Below the pieces are notes generated by a model. That model was given only the letters and a program-made list of their open reading frames with translations. It did no database searches and had not been told where the DNA came from. A stretch of 64,000 bases of DNA. Source: JBDHTQ01 sp039808765 (GTDB lineage: Bacteria > Pseudomonadota > Alphaproteobacteria > UBA2400). Shown one piece after another: positions 51,533 to 59,832 of this stretch. How positions within the stretch are numbered: the first letter of the stretch is position 1; each line of letters starts with the position of its first letter. The DNA is taken from positions 12,418 to 76,417 of the forward strand of contig JBDHTQ010000010.1 of assembly GCA_039808765.1 (NCBI GenBank). Direction: 5' to 3'. A program made the translations under genes and the position numbers.

Positions 51533-53500
51533 CTAGGCCGAACGCATGCGCAAGATAAAGGATTCAACTTCATCTTTAAGGCGCGTAGACTCTTGGGCAA
51601 GCGAAGAAGCAGCATCCAACACATCGTGCGCAACTCGCCCCGTTTCTGAGGCACCCTGGGTAACACTTGCAATGTTGTGGGATACAATTTGCGTGCCTGT
51701 CGCGGCTTCCTGAACATTACGCGAAATTTCAGCGGTTGCGGCACCCTGCTCCTCAACAGCGGCAGCAATGGTCGTCGAGCCAGAACTAATATGCTCGATC
51801 GTATTGGCCATTCCATGAATACTTCGTACTGCAACCTCAACCACACTTTGCATACTGGTAATTTGCTGAGAAATTTCATCAGTTGCTTTGGCAGTTTGAC
51901 TGGCAAGATTTTTTACCTCGCTGGCAACAACTGCAAATCCCTTACCCGCCTCGCCTGCACGTGCTGCCTCAATCGTGGCGTTCAGGGCTAACAGGTTTGT
52001 TTGCTCTGCGATTTCAAAAATAAGTTTTACGACCTCACCAATACGTTCAGCGGCAGCATTCAGCGACGAAATAGAACTATTCGCTTCACGTGCTTCGCCA
52101 ACAGCATCAGCAGCGATACGGCTGGAATCAGTTACTTGACGCGTAATTTCATGAATCGAAGCAGTTAATTCTTCTGTTGCAGCAGCAACGGTTGCCACGT
52201 TTGAGGCAGCTTGCTCAGATGAAACAGCAACCTGTGTTGATTGTGTGTGCGTATCGCGTGCTGTTACATCCAGCGTAACAGCATATGATCTCATATGTTC
52301 AGCAGAATCACTGACCGAACTTGAAACCTTACTAATAGTCGATTCAAACTCTTTAAAGAGTTTGTCATAAGCAATCCGTTTACGTTCATTTTCTTGAGCT
52401 GTTCGCAACTCTTCCTGACGAAGACGTTCAGTTTCAATGAGGTTTTCCTGAAAAATTTTCAAAGAACGTGCAATCTCACCAATTTCATCATGACGCTTTA
52501 CAAAAGGAATTTGCGCATCAAGATTTCCATGGGAAAGAAAGTTTGTCGTTTCAGTTATCCTCTTAAGTGCAGCAATGATGTGTCGGTTGACGACAAGGAG
52601 AGTTCCGCCAAACAAGACAAAGAACAAAACAACCGTCACACTAAGAATAAACTTTTGCTCTAGGGTAAAGCCATCAACGCGCACAGTGATTAGTCTCAAT
52701 AAGTCTTTTGATATTTTGTTGTAAAAATCTTGTGATGCAAGCAGCGCACCTTGAGCTGATTGTTTAGAGGGTGATTGCGTGCTCCAAGAGGCGGTTTCGT
52801 TGATAACGTCTTTCTCGAAAACGGAAAAACTATCTGCCAAAGCGGCTTTTACACTACCATCTTTGTTGCCGGAATAAGCGGAATCAAGTGAAGAAGCAGC
52901 CCCATCAAGGACCGTTTTGAGCCCAGAATGCGCCACAAGAAGTTCTAATTTTTCACCTTCATCTACATAGCCATCCCGCACGGTCTTTTCGGAGAGCAAG
53001 GCAAAATTAGTTATGCGGTCAATAATATCCGGTAATTTTACAACCACTAAATCCATCTCGTAAAAGCTATCTAAATCAGGATCAAGGATAAGGTTTGACT
53101 GATTGCCAACTTGAAGATTCAACGCGGCCAAGGCTTGTCTTGCTGTCGTACCAATCTCATTGTCATTTGGTTTTGAGGAAATTGCGATAATTCCATCAAC
53201 TGCCGCACCGGAAAGTTTTTCAGAATCGAGCCCGGCACCTCTAATCTGCTGAATATTTTGTAATTTGGAAACATGAGACGCCAAATCAACTGGCATACCG
53301 AGTTGTTGGCGCGCGACATCCAATTGTGCCCCGACCACAGCTTGCAAATAGGCAACCCCTTGAATTTCTTTAGCGCTAAAAGCGATGTTTTTGTTTTGAG
53401 TATTAACCAAAACCACAGCCGTAAAGACTGCCGGCACAGCAAACAACATTACCGAAAAACCAATCTTACGTGATATGCTTGATGCGAGCCATTTGATCAT
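51533..53500 (-). CDS. Methyl-accepting chemotaxis protein
   Basis: 655 residues. N-terminal membrane helix (SRKIGFSVMLFAVPAVFTAVVLV), a large periplasmic helical sensor (about 30-275), a second helix (FILSVTVVLFFVLFGGTLLV), HAMP domain, and the cytoplasmic signalling domain with the tip EQTNLLALNATIEAARAGEA. Sensor ligand unknown. RBS GAGGAT. It is divergent from the GNAT gene and related in its signalling domain to the receptor at 55413. Confidence 0.95.
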   Translation of the reverse strand: MIKWLASSISRKIGFSVMLFAVPAVFTAVVLVNTQNKNIAFSAKEIQGVAYLQAVVGAQLDVARQQLGMPVDLASHVSKLQNIQQIRGAGLDSEKLSGAAVDGIIAISSKPNDNEIGTTARQALAALNLQVGNQSNLILDPDLDSFYEMDLVVVKLPDIIDRITNFALLSEKTVRDGYVDEGEKLELLVAHSGLKTVLDGAASSLDSAYSGNKDGSVKAALADSFSVFEKDVINETASWSTQSPSKQSAQGALLASQDFYNKISKDLLRLITVRVDGFTLEQKFILSVTVVLFFVLFGGTLLVVNRHIIAALKRITETTNFLSHGNLDAQIPFVKRHDEIGEIARSLKIFQENLIETERLRQEELRTAQENERKRIAYDKLFKEFESTISKVSSSVSDSAEHMRSYAVTLDVTARDTHTQSTQVAVSSEQAASNVATVAAATEELTASIHEITRQVTDSSRIAADAVGEAREANSSISSLNAAAERIGEVVKLIFEIAEQTNLLALNATIEAARAGEAGKGFAVVASEVKNLASQTAKATDEISQQITSMQSVVEVAVRSIHGMANTIEHISSGSTTIAAAVEEQGAATAEISRNVQEAATGTQIVSHNIASVTQGASETGRVAHDVLDAASSLAQESTRLKDEVESFILRMRSA

Positions 53501-53571
53501 TTTTTATCCTCACTTTTGACGTACCAGTATTAAGTCATAATGGTTAATCATCTCTTAGCAAGAGAGTATAC

Positions 53572-54195
53572 GTGAAATATTGCCTAAGTCGGTCTATGCG
53601 TTTGAGACTGTTGCCAAAAAGTATTATTCGGGTGTATGAGCTAAGTATGACAGAAATGAAGCCTTTTCCTTCCGTTGAAGAAATTCAGGATAAACTTAAA
53701 AGCAGCGATCTTATTGATCTGTGCGAAGCAACCGAAGCCGCTATTCATGAGGGTGGTGGCTTTGGCTGGTTGCATGTCCCCCCACGAGACGTTCTTGAAC
53801 GTTATTGGAAAGGGGTTTTGGCCGTGCCCGAGCGCCGCCTGTTTGTTGCCCGTTTAGACGGTATCATATGCGGTTCTGCACAGCTTATGCGTTATGCTAA
53901 GAATAACGAAGCACAAGCTCACTCTGTACAAATTACGACCACCTTTATCTCTCCTTGGGCGCGTGGACATGGATTGTCTAAATTTCTTACGCTTACCCTC
54001 CTGAAGGAAGCGAAAAAATCAGGTGTAAAAGTGATCAATTTAGATGTACGAGAAACGCAAAAAGCCGCTGTTTCTCTCTACCGCTCATTAGGATTTACTG
54101 AGTTCGGTCGCCATCCCTATTATGCCTACTGTAATGATGAAATGGTTTCTGGCTTGTACTTTACCCTTGATCTGGCCACCGCGGAGAATTGTTGA
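53572..54195 (+). CDS. GNAT-family N-acetyltransferase
   Basis: 207 residues from a GTG at 53572; an ATG at 53647 (MTEMKPFPSVEE) is the more likely start in terms of domain boundary. Acetyl-CoA-binding pattern ITTTFISPWARGHGLSKFLTLTLLKEA (motif A) and VINLDVRETQKAAVSLYRSLGFTEFGRHPYY (motif B). Substrate unknown. It abuts hisA, with 2 nt or less between them, so the two may be co-transcribed. Confidence 0.85.
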   Translation: MKYCLSRSMRLRLLPKSIIRVYELSMTEMKPFPSVEEIQDKLKSSDLIDLCEATEAAIHEGGGFGWLHVPPRDVLERYWKGVLAVPERRLFVARLDGIICGSAQLMRYAKNNEAQAHSVQITTTFISPWARGHGLSKFLTLTLLKEAKKSGVKVINLDVRETQKAAVSLYRSLGFTEFGRHPYYAYCNDEMVSGLYFTLDLATAENC

Positions 54196-54197
54196 CC

Positions 54198-54941
54198 GTG
54201 ATTTTAATTCCCGCCATTGACTTAAAAGATGGGCAAGTTCTGCGTTTTGTACGTGGATTGAATGATGCCACCCATGCCGTCGATATTTCACCTGTTGCCC
54301 AAGCCTTGGAATATGTTGAACATGGTTTTGAGTACTTACACATTGTTGACCTCAATGGCGCGACATCCGGACAGATGGCCAATGCCAAAGCCATTGAAGA
54401 TATCGCAAAAGCCCTCAAAATTCCCTTTCAAGTGGGTGGAGGAATCCGCAGTTTAAGTGATATTGAGTTTTGGTTGGAGCGCGGAGCTTCTCGGGTTGTT
54501 TTGGGAACGATTGCGCAAACCGACCCGCATTTAATCCGTCAAGCATGTCAAAAATTTCAGGGGCGTATTTGCGTATCCATAGATGCCAAGGGAGGGTATG
54601 TTGCTCTCTCCGGTTGGACAAAAATCACATCGATAAAAGCGCTGGAATTAGCTCTAAGATATGAAGATGCAGGCGTGGCCGCGATTATCTATACTGATAT
54701 TGGTCGCGACGGAACAACCGCAGGAATTAACATCGAGATGGCGTCGGATTTGGCATTTGCCTTGACAACCCCTTTGATTGCGGCTGGGGGGTTAGCCACA
54801 TTAGACGACATTATTGATCTACAAAAAGAGAAAAACTCGGGCATAATTGGCGTTATTGGTGGCCAAGCGCTGTGCGATGGCCGTATTGATCCCAAAAAAG
54901 CATTGGCCGCAGCCGGTGAGCAGAAAACAACCGTCTTCTGA
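54198..54941 (+). CDS. hisA: HisA, ProFAR isomerase of histidine synthesis
   Basis: 247 residues from GTG 54198 (MILIPAIDLKDGQ, the family start); TTG codons 6-9 nt earlier are closer to the GGAG motif. TIM barrel isomerising the fourth intermediate of histidine synthesis. Catalytic Asp residues in PAIDLKDG and YTDIGRDGTTAG, phosphate loops GGGIRSLSD and AAGGLATLDD. Normally followed by hisF and hisE in alphaproteobacteria; here the next gene is a HIT protein, so hisF/hisE are elsewhere or lost. Confidence 0.95.
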   Translation: MILIPAIDLKDGQVLRFVRGLNDATHAVDISPVAQALEYVEHGFEYLHIVDLNGATSGQMANAKAIEDIAKALKIPFQVGGGIRSLSDIEFWLERGASRVVLGTIAQTDPHLIRQACQKFQGRICVSIDAKGGYVALSGWTKITSIKALELALRYEDAGVAAIIYTDIGRDGTTAGINIEMASDLAFALTTPLIAAGGLATLDDIIDLQKEKNSGIIGVIGGQALCDGRIDPKKALAAAGEQKTTVF

Positions 54942-54960
54942 TTGAAGTGGAGGCAATAAA

Positions 54961-55332
54961 GTGACCACAACCTATGACCATACAAATGTTTTTGCAAAAA
55001 TTTTGCGCGGAGAGCTTCCCGTCAAAAAAATTTATGAGGATGAAACAACGTTAGCATTCCCAACAATTGAACCAAAAGCACCGATCCATATCATTGTAAT
55101 TCCCAAAGGGGCGTACACCGATTATTTAGATTTTGTGTCACATGCAAGCAATACTGAACTTATCGGCTTTAATCGCGCCCTCGCCATAATCACCGAGCAA
55201 AACGGCCTACATAAAAACGGCTGTCGCCTGATCTCCAATTTTGGTGCGCATGGCGGGCAAGAAGTGCCTCATTTTCACATACACCTTTTAGGTGGAAAGT
55301 TCCTCAGCAAGGCAATTACCATCGACGATTAA
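54961..55332 (+). CDS. HIT-family nucleotide-binding protein
   Basis: 123 residues from GTG 54961 with GGAGG upstream. Histidine-triad motif HFHIHLLGG and the fold start DHTNVFAKILRGELPVKKIYEDE. Hydrolyses phosphoramidate or AMP-lysine bonds. In relatives this gene closes the his cluster (hisA-hisF-hisE-HIT), so its presence right after hisA supports a shortened his cluster. Confidence 0.93.
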   Translation: MTTTYDHTNVFAKILRGELPVKKIYEDETTLAFPTIEPKAPIHIIVIPKGAYTDYLDFVSHASNTELIGFNRALAIITEQNGLHKNGCRLISNFGAHGGQEVPHFHIHLLGGKFLSKAITIDD

Positions 55333-55412
55333 CTCACGGAAAGATTTAATTAACTTTTCACTGTAAAAGTTGAGGACTGATTTGGTTTGCGTCAATTAGC
55401 TCGGAGTGATAG

Positions 55413-57095
55413 ATGCGCATTTTAACAATTCGAAATGGCTTGGTCTTTGTAGGATTTATATGCATCACTGTTTTCATTACAATGATCACCATTGTCTTCT
55501 TGCTTCGTCGCGATGCTCTTCAATCAACAATGGAAATCCATAATTTAACTGAAGAAGTTGTATTGGCTACAAAGCTTGAGACGGCAGCACTCAACATTTC
55601 CCTCACAGCGATGGATATCATTGTTGACAAGCAAGAAAGCGAAATTTCCAATGAACGAAAAGAATTGCTTCAGACTAACATGCAAAGCCTAGAAGAATCT
55701 TTAAATAAACTTTCTTTAATGGATTTATCAAAAGAAGAAAAAGAAAATTTAGACAACATAACATCTTCCATACCGATCATGAAATCAGCGCTTGAAGATC
55801 TCAAAGAAGCTGTTTCATCGAGAGCTGAGCCATATATTTTTGATCATATTGATGATACGATTGACGGTGAATCTGAAAAAATTATCGACAATCTTACATC
55901 ACTCAGGCTAGCTTTTTCTGCAAAACAGGAAACAGGACTTGCGAACGAACAAAAACTCCTTTCAAGCTGGGGAACCAAAGCGACGACAATTACTGCCATT
56001 GCAGCATTTATTATGATCATTAATCTTGCTTGTTTAGCTTCGTTTATCCTAAGACCGATCAATGGGCTTAAACGTGTTATGCTTGAATTAGCTCAGGGTA
56101 AAACTGTTGTGACCATTCCTTACACCGATCGTCAGGACGAAATGGGGGACATGGCAAAAACAGTCGTCGTTTTTAAAGAAAGCATGGCCTCAAGTGAGTA
56201 TCTTAAAGCGCAACAAGAGCGCGATCGCCATCAAAACGAAACGGATCGCAAAAAGTTACTCAATGAGCTTTCCAACCGCTTTGAAGGAAAGGTAAAGACA
56301 GTTGTCGATGTAATTGAAAAGTCTTCTCACGACCTCACCACTGCGGCTAAAATACTCAGCCAAACTGCAACAGAAAGTTCAACCCGAACCTCGATTGCTG
56401 CCACTGCAGCAGATCAAGCATCAGCAAATGTGCAAACGGTTGCAGCTGCTTCAGAGGAGCTTTCGGCCTCAATTGATGAAATTTCTCGCCAAGTGCGGGA
56501 CGCTTCTAAAATCGCAGCGCAAGGCGTGAACGACGCCGCCGCCACGAACAAACAGGTGGAAGGACTGGCCGAAGCGTCACGTCGGATTGGCGAGGTGGTT
56601 AAACTTATTTCAGAAATTGCTGAGCAGACTAACTTGCTTGCGCTTAACGCAACCATTGAAGCCGCCCGTGCAGGTGAAGCGGGTAAAGGATTCGCTGTTG
56701 TTGCCAGTGAAGTAAAAAATTTGGCCAACCAGACAGCCAAAGCCACAGAAGAAATCTCCAGCCAGATTGGCAGCATCCAGTCTGCAACGGAAGAATCTGT
56801 TATCGCCATTCGTAAAATTACCGAGACAATTGACCGCATTAACTCCATTCAGACGACAATTGCAACGGCTATCAATGAACAAGGCTCTGCCACACAAGAA
56901 ATTTCGCGCAACGTTCAAGAAGCGTCTATGGGTACAGCAGAAGTTTCGCGTAATGTCTCAGAGGTAACGCAGGATTCTCAAACAACCAACCAATCATCAC
57001 AACAAGTGTTAGACGCTGCGCAAAGTCTTCTTCAGCAAGCCTCTTCTTTACGCACGGAAGTCGAGACAATGCTTTCAAGCATGCGCGCAGCCTAG
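55413..57095 (+). CDS. Methyl-accepting chemotaxis protein
   Basis: 560 residues. Two membrane helices (about 10-32 and 188-215) bracket a small periplasmic four-helix-type sensor, then HAMP (LRPINGLKRVMLELAQG) and the signalling domain with tip EQTNLLALNATIEAARAGEA. RBS GGAGTGATAG. Two charged methylation-helix stretches are visible. Ligand unknown. Convergent with radC (8 nt between stops). Confidence 0.95.
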   Translation: MRILTIRNGLVFVGFICITVFITMITIVFLLRRDALQSTMEIHNLTEEVVLATKLETAALNISLTAMDIIVDKQESEISNERKELLQTNMQSLEESLNKLSLMDLSKEEKENLDNITSSIPIMKSALEDLKEAVSSRAEPYIFDHIDDTIDGESEKIIDNLTSLRLAFSAKQETGLANEQKLLSSWGTKATTITAIAAFIMIINLACLASFILRPINGLKRVMLELAQGKTVVTIPYTDRQDEMGDMAKTVVVFKESMASSEYLKAQQERDRHQNETDRKKLLNELSNRFEGKVKTVVDVIEKSSHDLTTAAKILSQTATESSTRTSIAATAADQASANVQTVAAASEELSASIDEISRQVRDASKIAAQGVNDAAATNKQVEGLAEASRRIGEVVKLISEIAEQTNLLALNATIEAARAGEAGKGFAVVASEVKNLANQTAKATEEISSQIGSIQSATEESVIAIRKITETIDRINSIQTTIATAINEQGSATQEISRNVQEASMGTAEVSRNVSEVTQDSQTTNQSSQQVLDAAQSLLQQASSLRTEVETMLSSMRAA

Positions 57096-57103
57096 CGATC
57101 GTA

Positions 57104-57865
57104 TTAAAAAAGACCCAGTGATTTGAGGCTGCAAATATTATTGCGGGTAATGATCAAATGATCGTGAATGGTTATCCCTAAAGGCTGGGCTGCAGCGATA
57201 ATATCTTTTGTAAGTTTTATATCCATCGCGCTTGGGGTTGGATCACCGGAGGGATGATTGTGCACAAGAATAACGCCAGCTGCACCTAAATCAAGCGCGC
57301 GCCTGACAACCTCTCGGGGATAGGCTGCAGTGTGATTGATTGTGCCTCGATGCTGCACCTCATCTGACATCAGACAGTTTTTATTATCCAAGAATAATAA
57401 CCTGAATTGTTCTTCCCGCTCGGTCCCCATCGCTGCCGTGCAATAGCTAATCAGTTGCTTCCAGTGAGTCAAAATCGGTTTATCTTTTACTTTAGCGAAC
57501 AAGCCTCGCTCGGCCAGCTCACCGATTGAACGCAACGCCACAATCACACTTTCGCTCAGCTCAGCTCGCTCTAATCGCACGGCGGGGGAACGAACGAGGC
57601 TCCATAAATCACCAAATTCTTTGAGCAGCTTCTTGGCCAACTCTTTGACATCACGCCGAGGGATCGCCAAGCCTAAAACCATCTCTAAAATTTCATAATC
57701 TTGCAGGTTTTTAGGGTTATCTAAAAATCGCGCCCGCAGCCGTTGACGATGCCCATGATAATGCGGAATGTCTTTTTTGGAAGCATCTTCAGTTTGGATT
57801 TTTACCACATTATCTTCACACGCAGGCGGATCAAAAAGAAGCTGATTATTATCAAGATCAGTCAT
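57104..57865 (-). CDS. radC: RadC-family JAB1/MPN protein
   Basis: 253 residues. Helix-hairpin-helix-like N-terminal region (LKEFGDLWSLVRSPAVRLERAEL) and the JAMM metalloprotease-like motif EVVRRALDLGAAGVILVHNHPSGDPTPS, with GTINHTAAYPREV before it. Its role in DNA repair is no longer accepted; actual function unclear. Its start overlaps the map stop by 1 nt (TAATG), the usual alphaproteobacterial map-radC pair. Confidence 0.94.
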   Translation of the reverse strand: MTDLDNNQLLFDPPACEDNVVKIQTEDASKKDIPHYHGHRQRLRARFLDNPKNLQDYEILEMVLGLAIPRRDVKELAKKLLKEFGDLWSLVRSPAVRLERAELSESVIVALRSIGELAERGLFAKVKDKPILTHWKQLISYCTAAMGTEREEQFRLLFLDNKNCLMSDEVQHRGTINHTAAYPREVVRRALDLGAAGVILVHNHPSGDPTPSAMDIKLTKDIIAAAQPLGITIHDHLIITRNNICSLKSLGLF

Positions 57866-58686
57866 TATGCATAAGGTGGTTTGTGTAGGCCCGCGGGCGA
57901 AAGAGTAAAAATCTCACACCCTTCTTCTGTCACTCCGATGGAGTGCTCAAATTGTGCAGAGAGGGAACGATCACGGGTAACAGCTGTCCACCCATCGTCT
58001 AAAATTTTTGTGCGCCAGTCTTTGCCAGCATTGATCATCGGTTCAATGGTAAAAAACATCCCTGCTTTTAAAATCATCCCAGACTTGGGACGCCCATAAT
58101 GCAAGACAGAGGGGGCACAATGAAAAATTTTACCCAAGCCATGCCCACAAAAATCTCGCACCACTGAAAACCCCATGGGTTCAACATAGCTTTGAATAGC
58201 ATAACCAATATCACCCAATGTTGAGCCAGGCTTTATGGTCTGAATGGCACGCATCATCCCTTCATAGGTAGCATCAACCAGTTTCTTGGCTCGAACGCCA
58301 ACATTGCCGACGCAAAACATGCGCGAGGTGTCCCCATGCCAACCCTCCAGCGTCGGGGTGACATCGATATTTACAATGTCGCCATCTTCCAGACGTCGAT
58401 CATCAGGTATACCATGACAAACGACATGGTTTATGGACGTGCAAATCGACTTAGGGTAACCCCGATAACCAAGCGGTGCCGAAATACCGCCATGATCGGC
58501 CACAAAATCATGACAAAGCTTATCTAATTCAGCTGTCGTCACCCCCGGTTTAACATAGGGCGTGATAAAATCCAGCGTCATAGCACCAAGCTTGCCCGCC
58601 TTGCGCATACCTTCAAAATCTTCCGGCCCATGCAACGGCACTGCAGCAGCATGTTGAACGTCATCAAAATCTTCGTAATCTTCCAT
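57865..58686 (-). CDS. map: Methionine aminopeptidase type I
   Basis: 273 residues, no zinc-ribbon extension. Removes N-terminal Met from nascent proteins. Metal and active-site residues are present in order: VVCHGIP, NIDVTPTLEGWHGDT, FCGHGLGKIFH, FTIEPMI and QFEHSIGVTEEG. Divergent from the CinA-like gene with only 37 nt between starts. Confidence 0.96.
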   Translation of the reverse strand: MEDYEDFDDVQHAAAVPLHGPEDFEGMRKAGKLGAMTLDFITPYVKPGVTTAELDKLCHDFVADHGGISAPLGYRGYPKSICTSINHVVCHGIPDDRRLEDGDIVNIDVTPTLEGWHGDTSRMFCVGNVGVRAKKLVDATYEGMMRAIQTIKPGSTLGDIGYAIQSYVEPMGFSVVRDFCGHGLGKIFHCAPSVLHYGRPKSGMILKAGMFFTIEPMINAGKDWRTKILDDGWTAVTRDRSLSAQFEHSIGVTEEGCEIFTLSPAGLHKPPYA

Positions 58687-58723
58687 AGAAATTTTTTAGC
58701 GGTTTTGGTATGTTTTGTCTACC

Positions 58724-59497
58724 ATGACATACAATGATAACAAAAACCTTACTGCTTGCGTCCTGATTATTGGCAATGAAATCCTTTCCGGTCGCACGCA
58801 AGACATCAACTTAAACTTCATCGCAAACACACTTCGCACGCGCGGCATCGCTGTTAAAGAGTGTCGCGTGATCCCTGATGATGAGTCGGTGATCATCGAC
58901 TCGTTAAATGAATGCCGCCAACGTTACGGCTTCGTTTTTACAACCGGCGGCATTGGCCCGACGCATGATGACATTACGGCAGCCTGTATTGCAAAAGCCT
59001 TTGGAAGACCCCTCATCACAAACCCAGAAGCGTTAGCACTGCTTGAAAACTATTACTCTTCTAATAATTTTGGTGGCATGACGGATGTTCGTGCGCGCAT
59101 GGCCTTAATGCCAGAGGGAAGCGTATTACTCCTTAACCCCATTAGCTCTGCACCGGGGTTCAACGTTGAAAACGTGTATGTTCTGCCGGGTGTTCCCCGC
59201 ATTATGCAGGGTATTTTCCAACTCTTGCTTCCACTACTTCCCATGGGGAAACCTATCATAATGAAGAGTGTTTCTGCCTTCATGAGAGAATCACTGATCG
59301 CAAAAACCTTAACAGAAATTCAGCTCGCGCACCCCGAAACGGATATCGGCAGCTATCCTGCCATGAAAGATGGACAGCCCTTTTTAAGCTTGGTTGCAAA
59401 GGGAACAGAAGAACAGAGCATTGATCAAGTAATTGAAAAAATTAAACAAATGTTGATAACCCAGGGAGCAACACCCTTCGCTCATGAACAAGCATAA
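58724..59497 (+). CDS. CinA-like molybdopterin-binding-domain protein
   Basis: 257 residues from ATG 58724 (a TTG 9 nt earlier is in frame). MoCF/MogA fold: CVLIIGNEILSGRTQDINLNFIANTLRTRG, FTTGGIGPTHDDITAACIAKAFG and the YVLPGVPRIMQGIF segment match the N-terminal domain of CinA. The C-terminal deamidase domain of full-length CinA is missing, as in many alphaproteobacterial stand-alone versions. Enzymatic role (possibly nucleotide pyrophosphatase) is not established here. Confidence 0.88.
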   Translation: MTYNDNKNLTACVLIIGNEILSGRTQDINLNFIANTLRTRGIAVKECRVIPDDESVIIDSLNECRQRYGFVFTTGGIGPTHDDITAACIAKAFGRPLITNPEALALLENYYSSNNFGGMTDVRARMALMPEGSVLLLNPISSAPGFNVENVYVLPGVPRIMQGIFQLLLPLLPMGKPIIMKSVSAFMRESLIAKTLTEIQLAHPETDIGSYPAMKDGQPFLSLVAKGTEEQSIDQVIEKIKQMLITQGATPFAHEQA

Positions 59498-59832
59498 ATG
59501 CAATGCTCTTCCTTAATTTCGTTATGCTCCTAAAAACTAGCAGTTGTGCTAAGCGCCGCTTGCGGCTATGGTGATGGGGCAGACCCTCTTCTGGCGATTA
59601 CGTTATGAAGAGATCAACGAAACTTGAGGGCAAAGGTTAAGACTTAGGACTTGGCCTGATGCAAAAAGATATATGCTCGTTCTGGCTGCCCCCTTATGGT
59701 GGCGCTGATCATATCAACTGACGAGCTTCCCTGCTTTTTTTGCGCCGCCTTCCATAGAACGCGACAGAGCGTTTTAACTGGGTGGTTTGCACAGTTACGA
59801 CTTACTGGCGCGATGAAAGGTTGGGCCTTATT
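59498..59832 (+). other. Leader region of rne
   Basis: 335 nt without a convincing gene. It includes a small GC hairpin (GCCGCTTGCGGC near 59547) and other potential stems. Long structured leaders upstream of rne are used for autoregulation in enterobacteria; here that is only a possibility. Confidence 0.4.
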
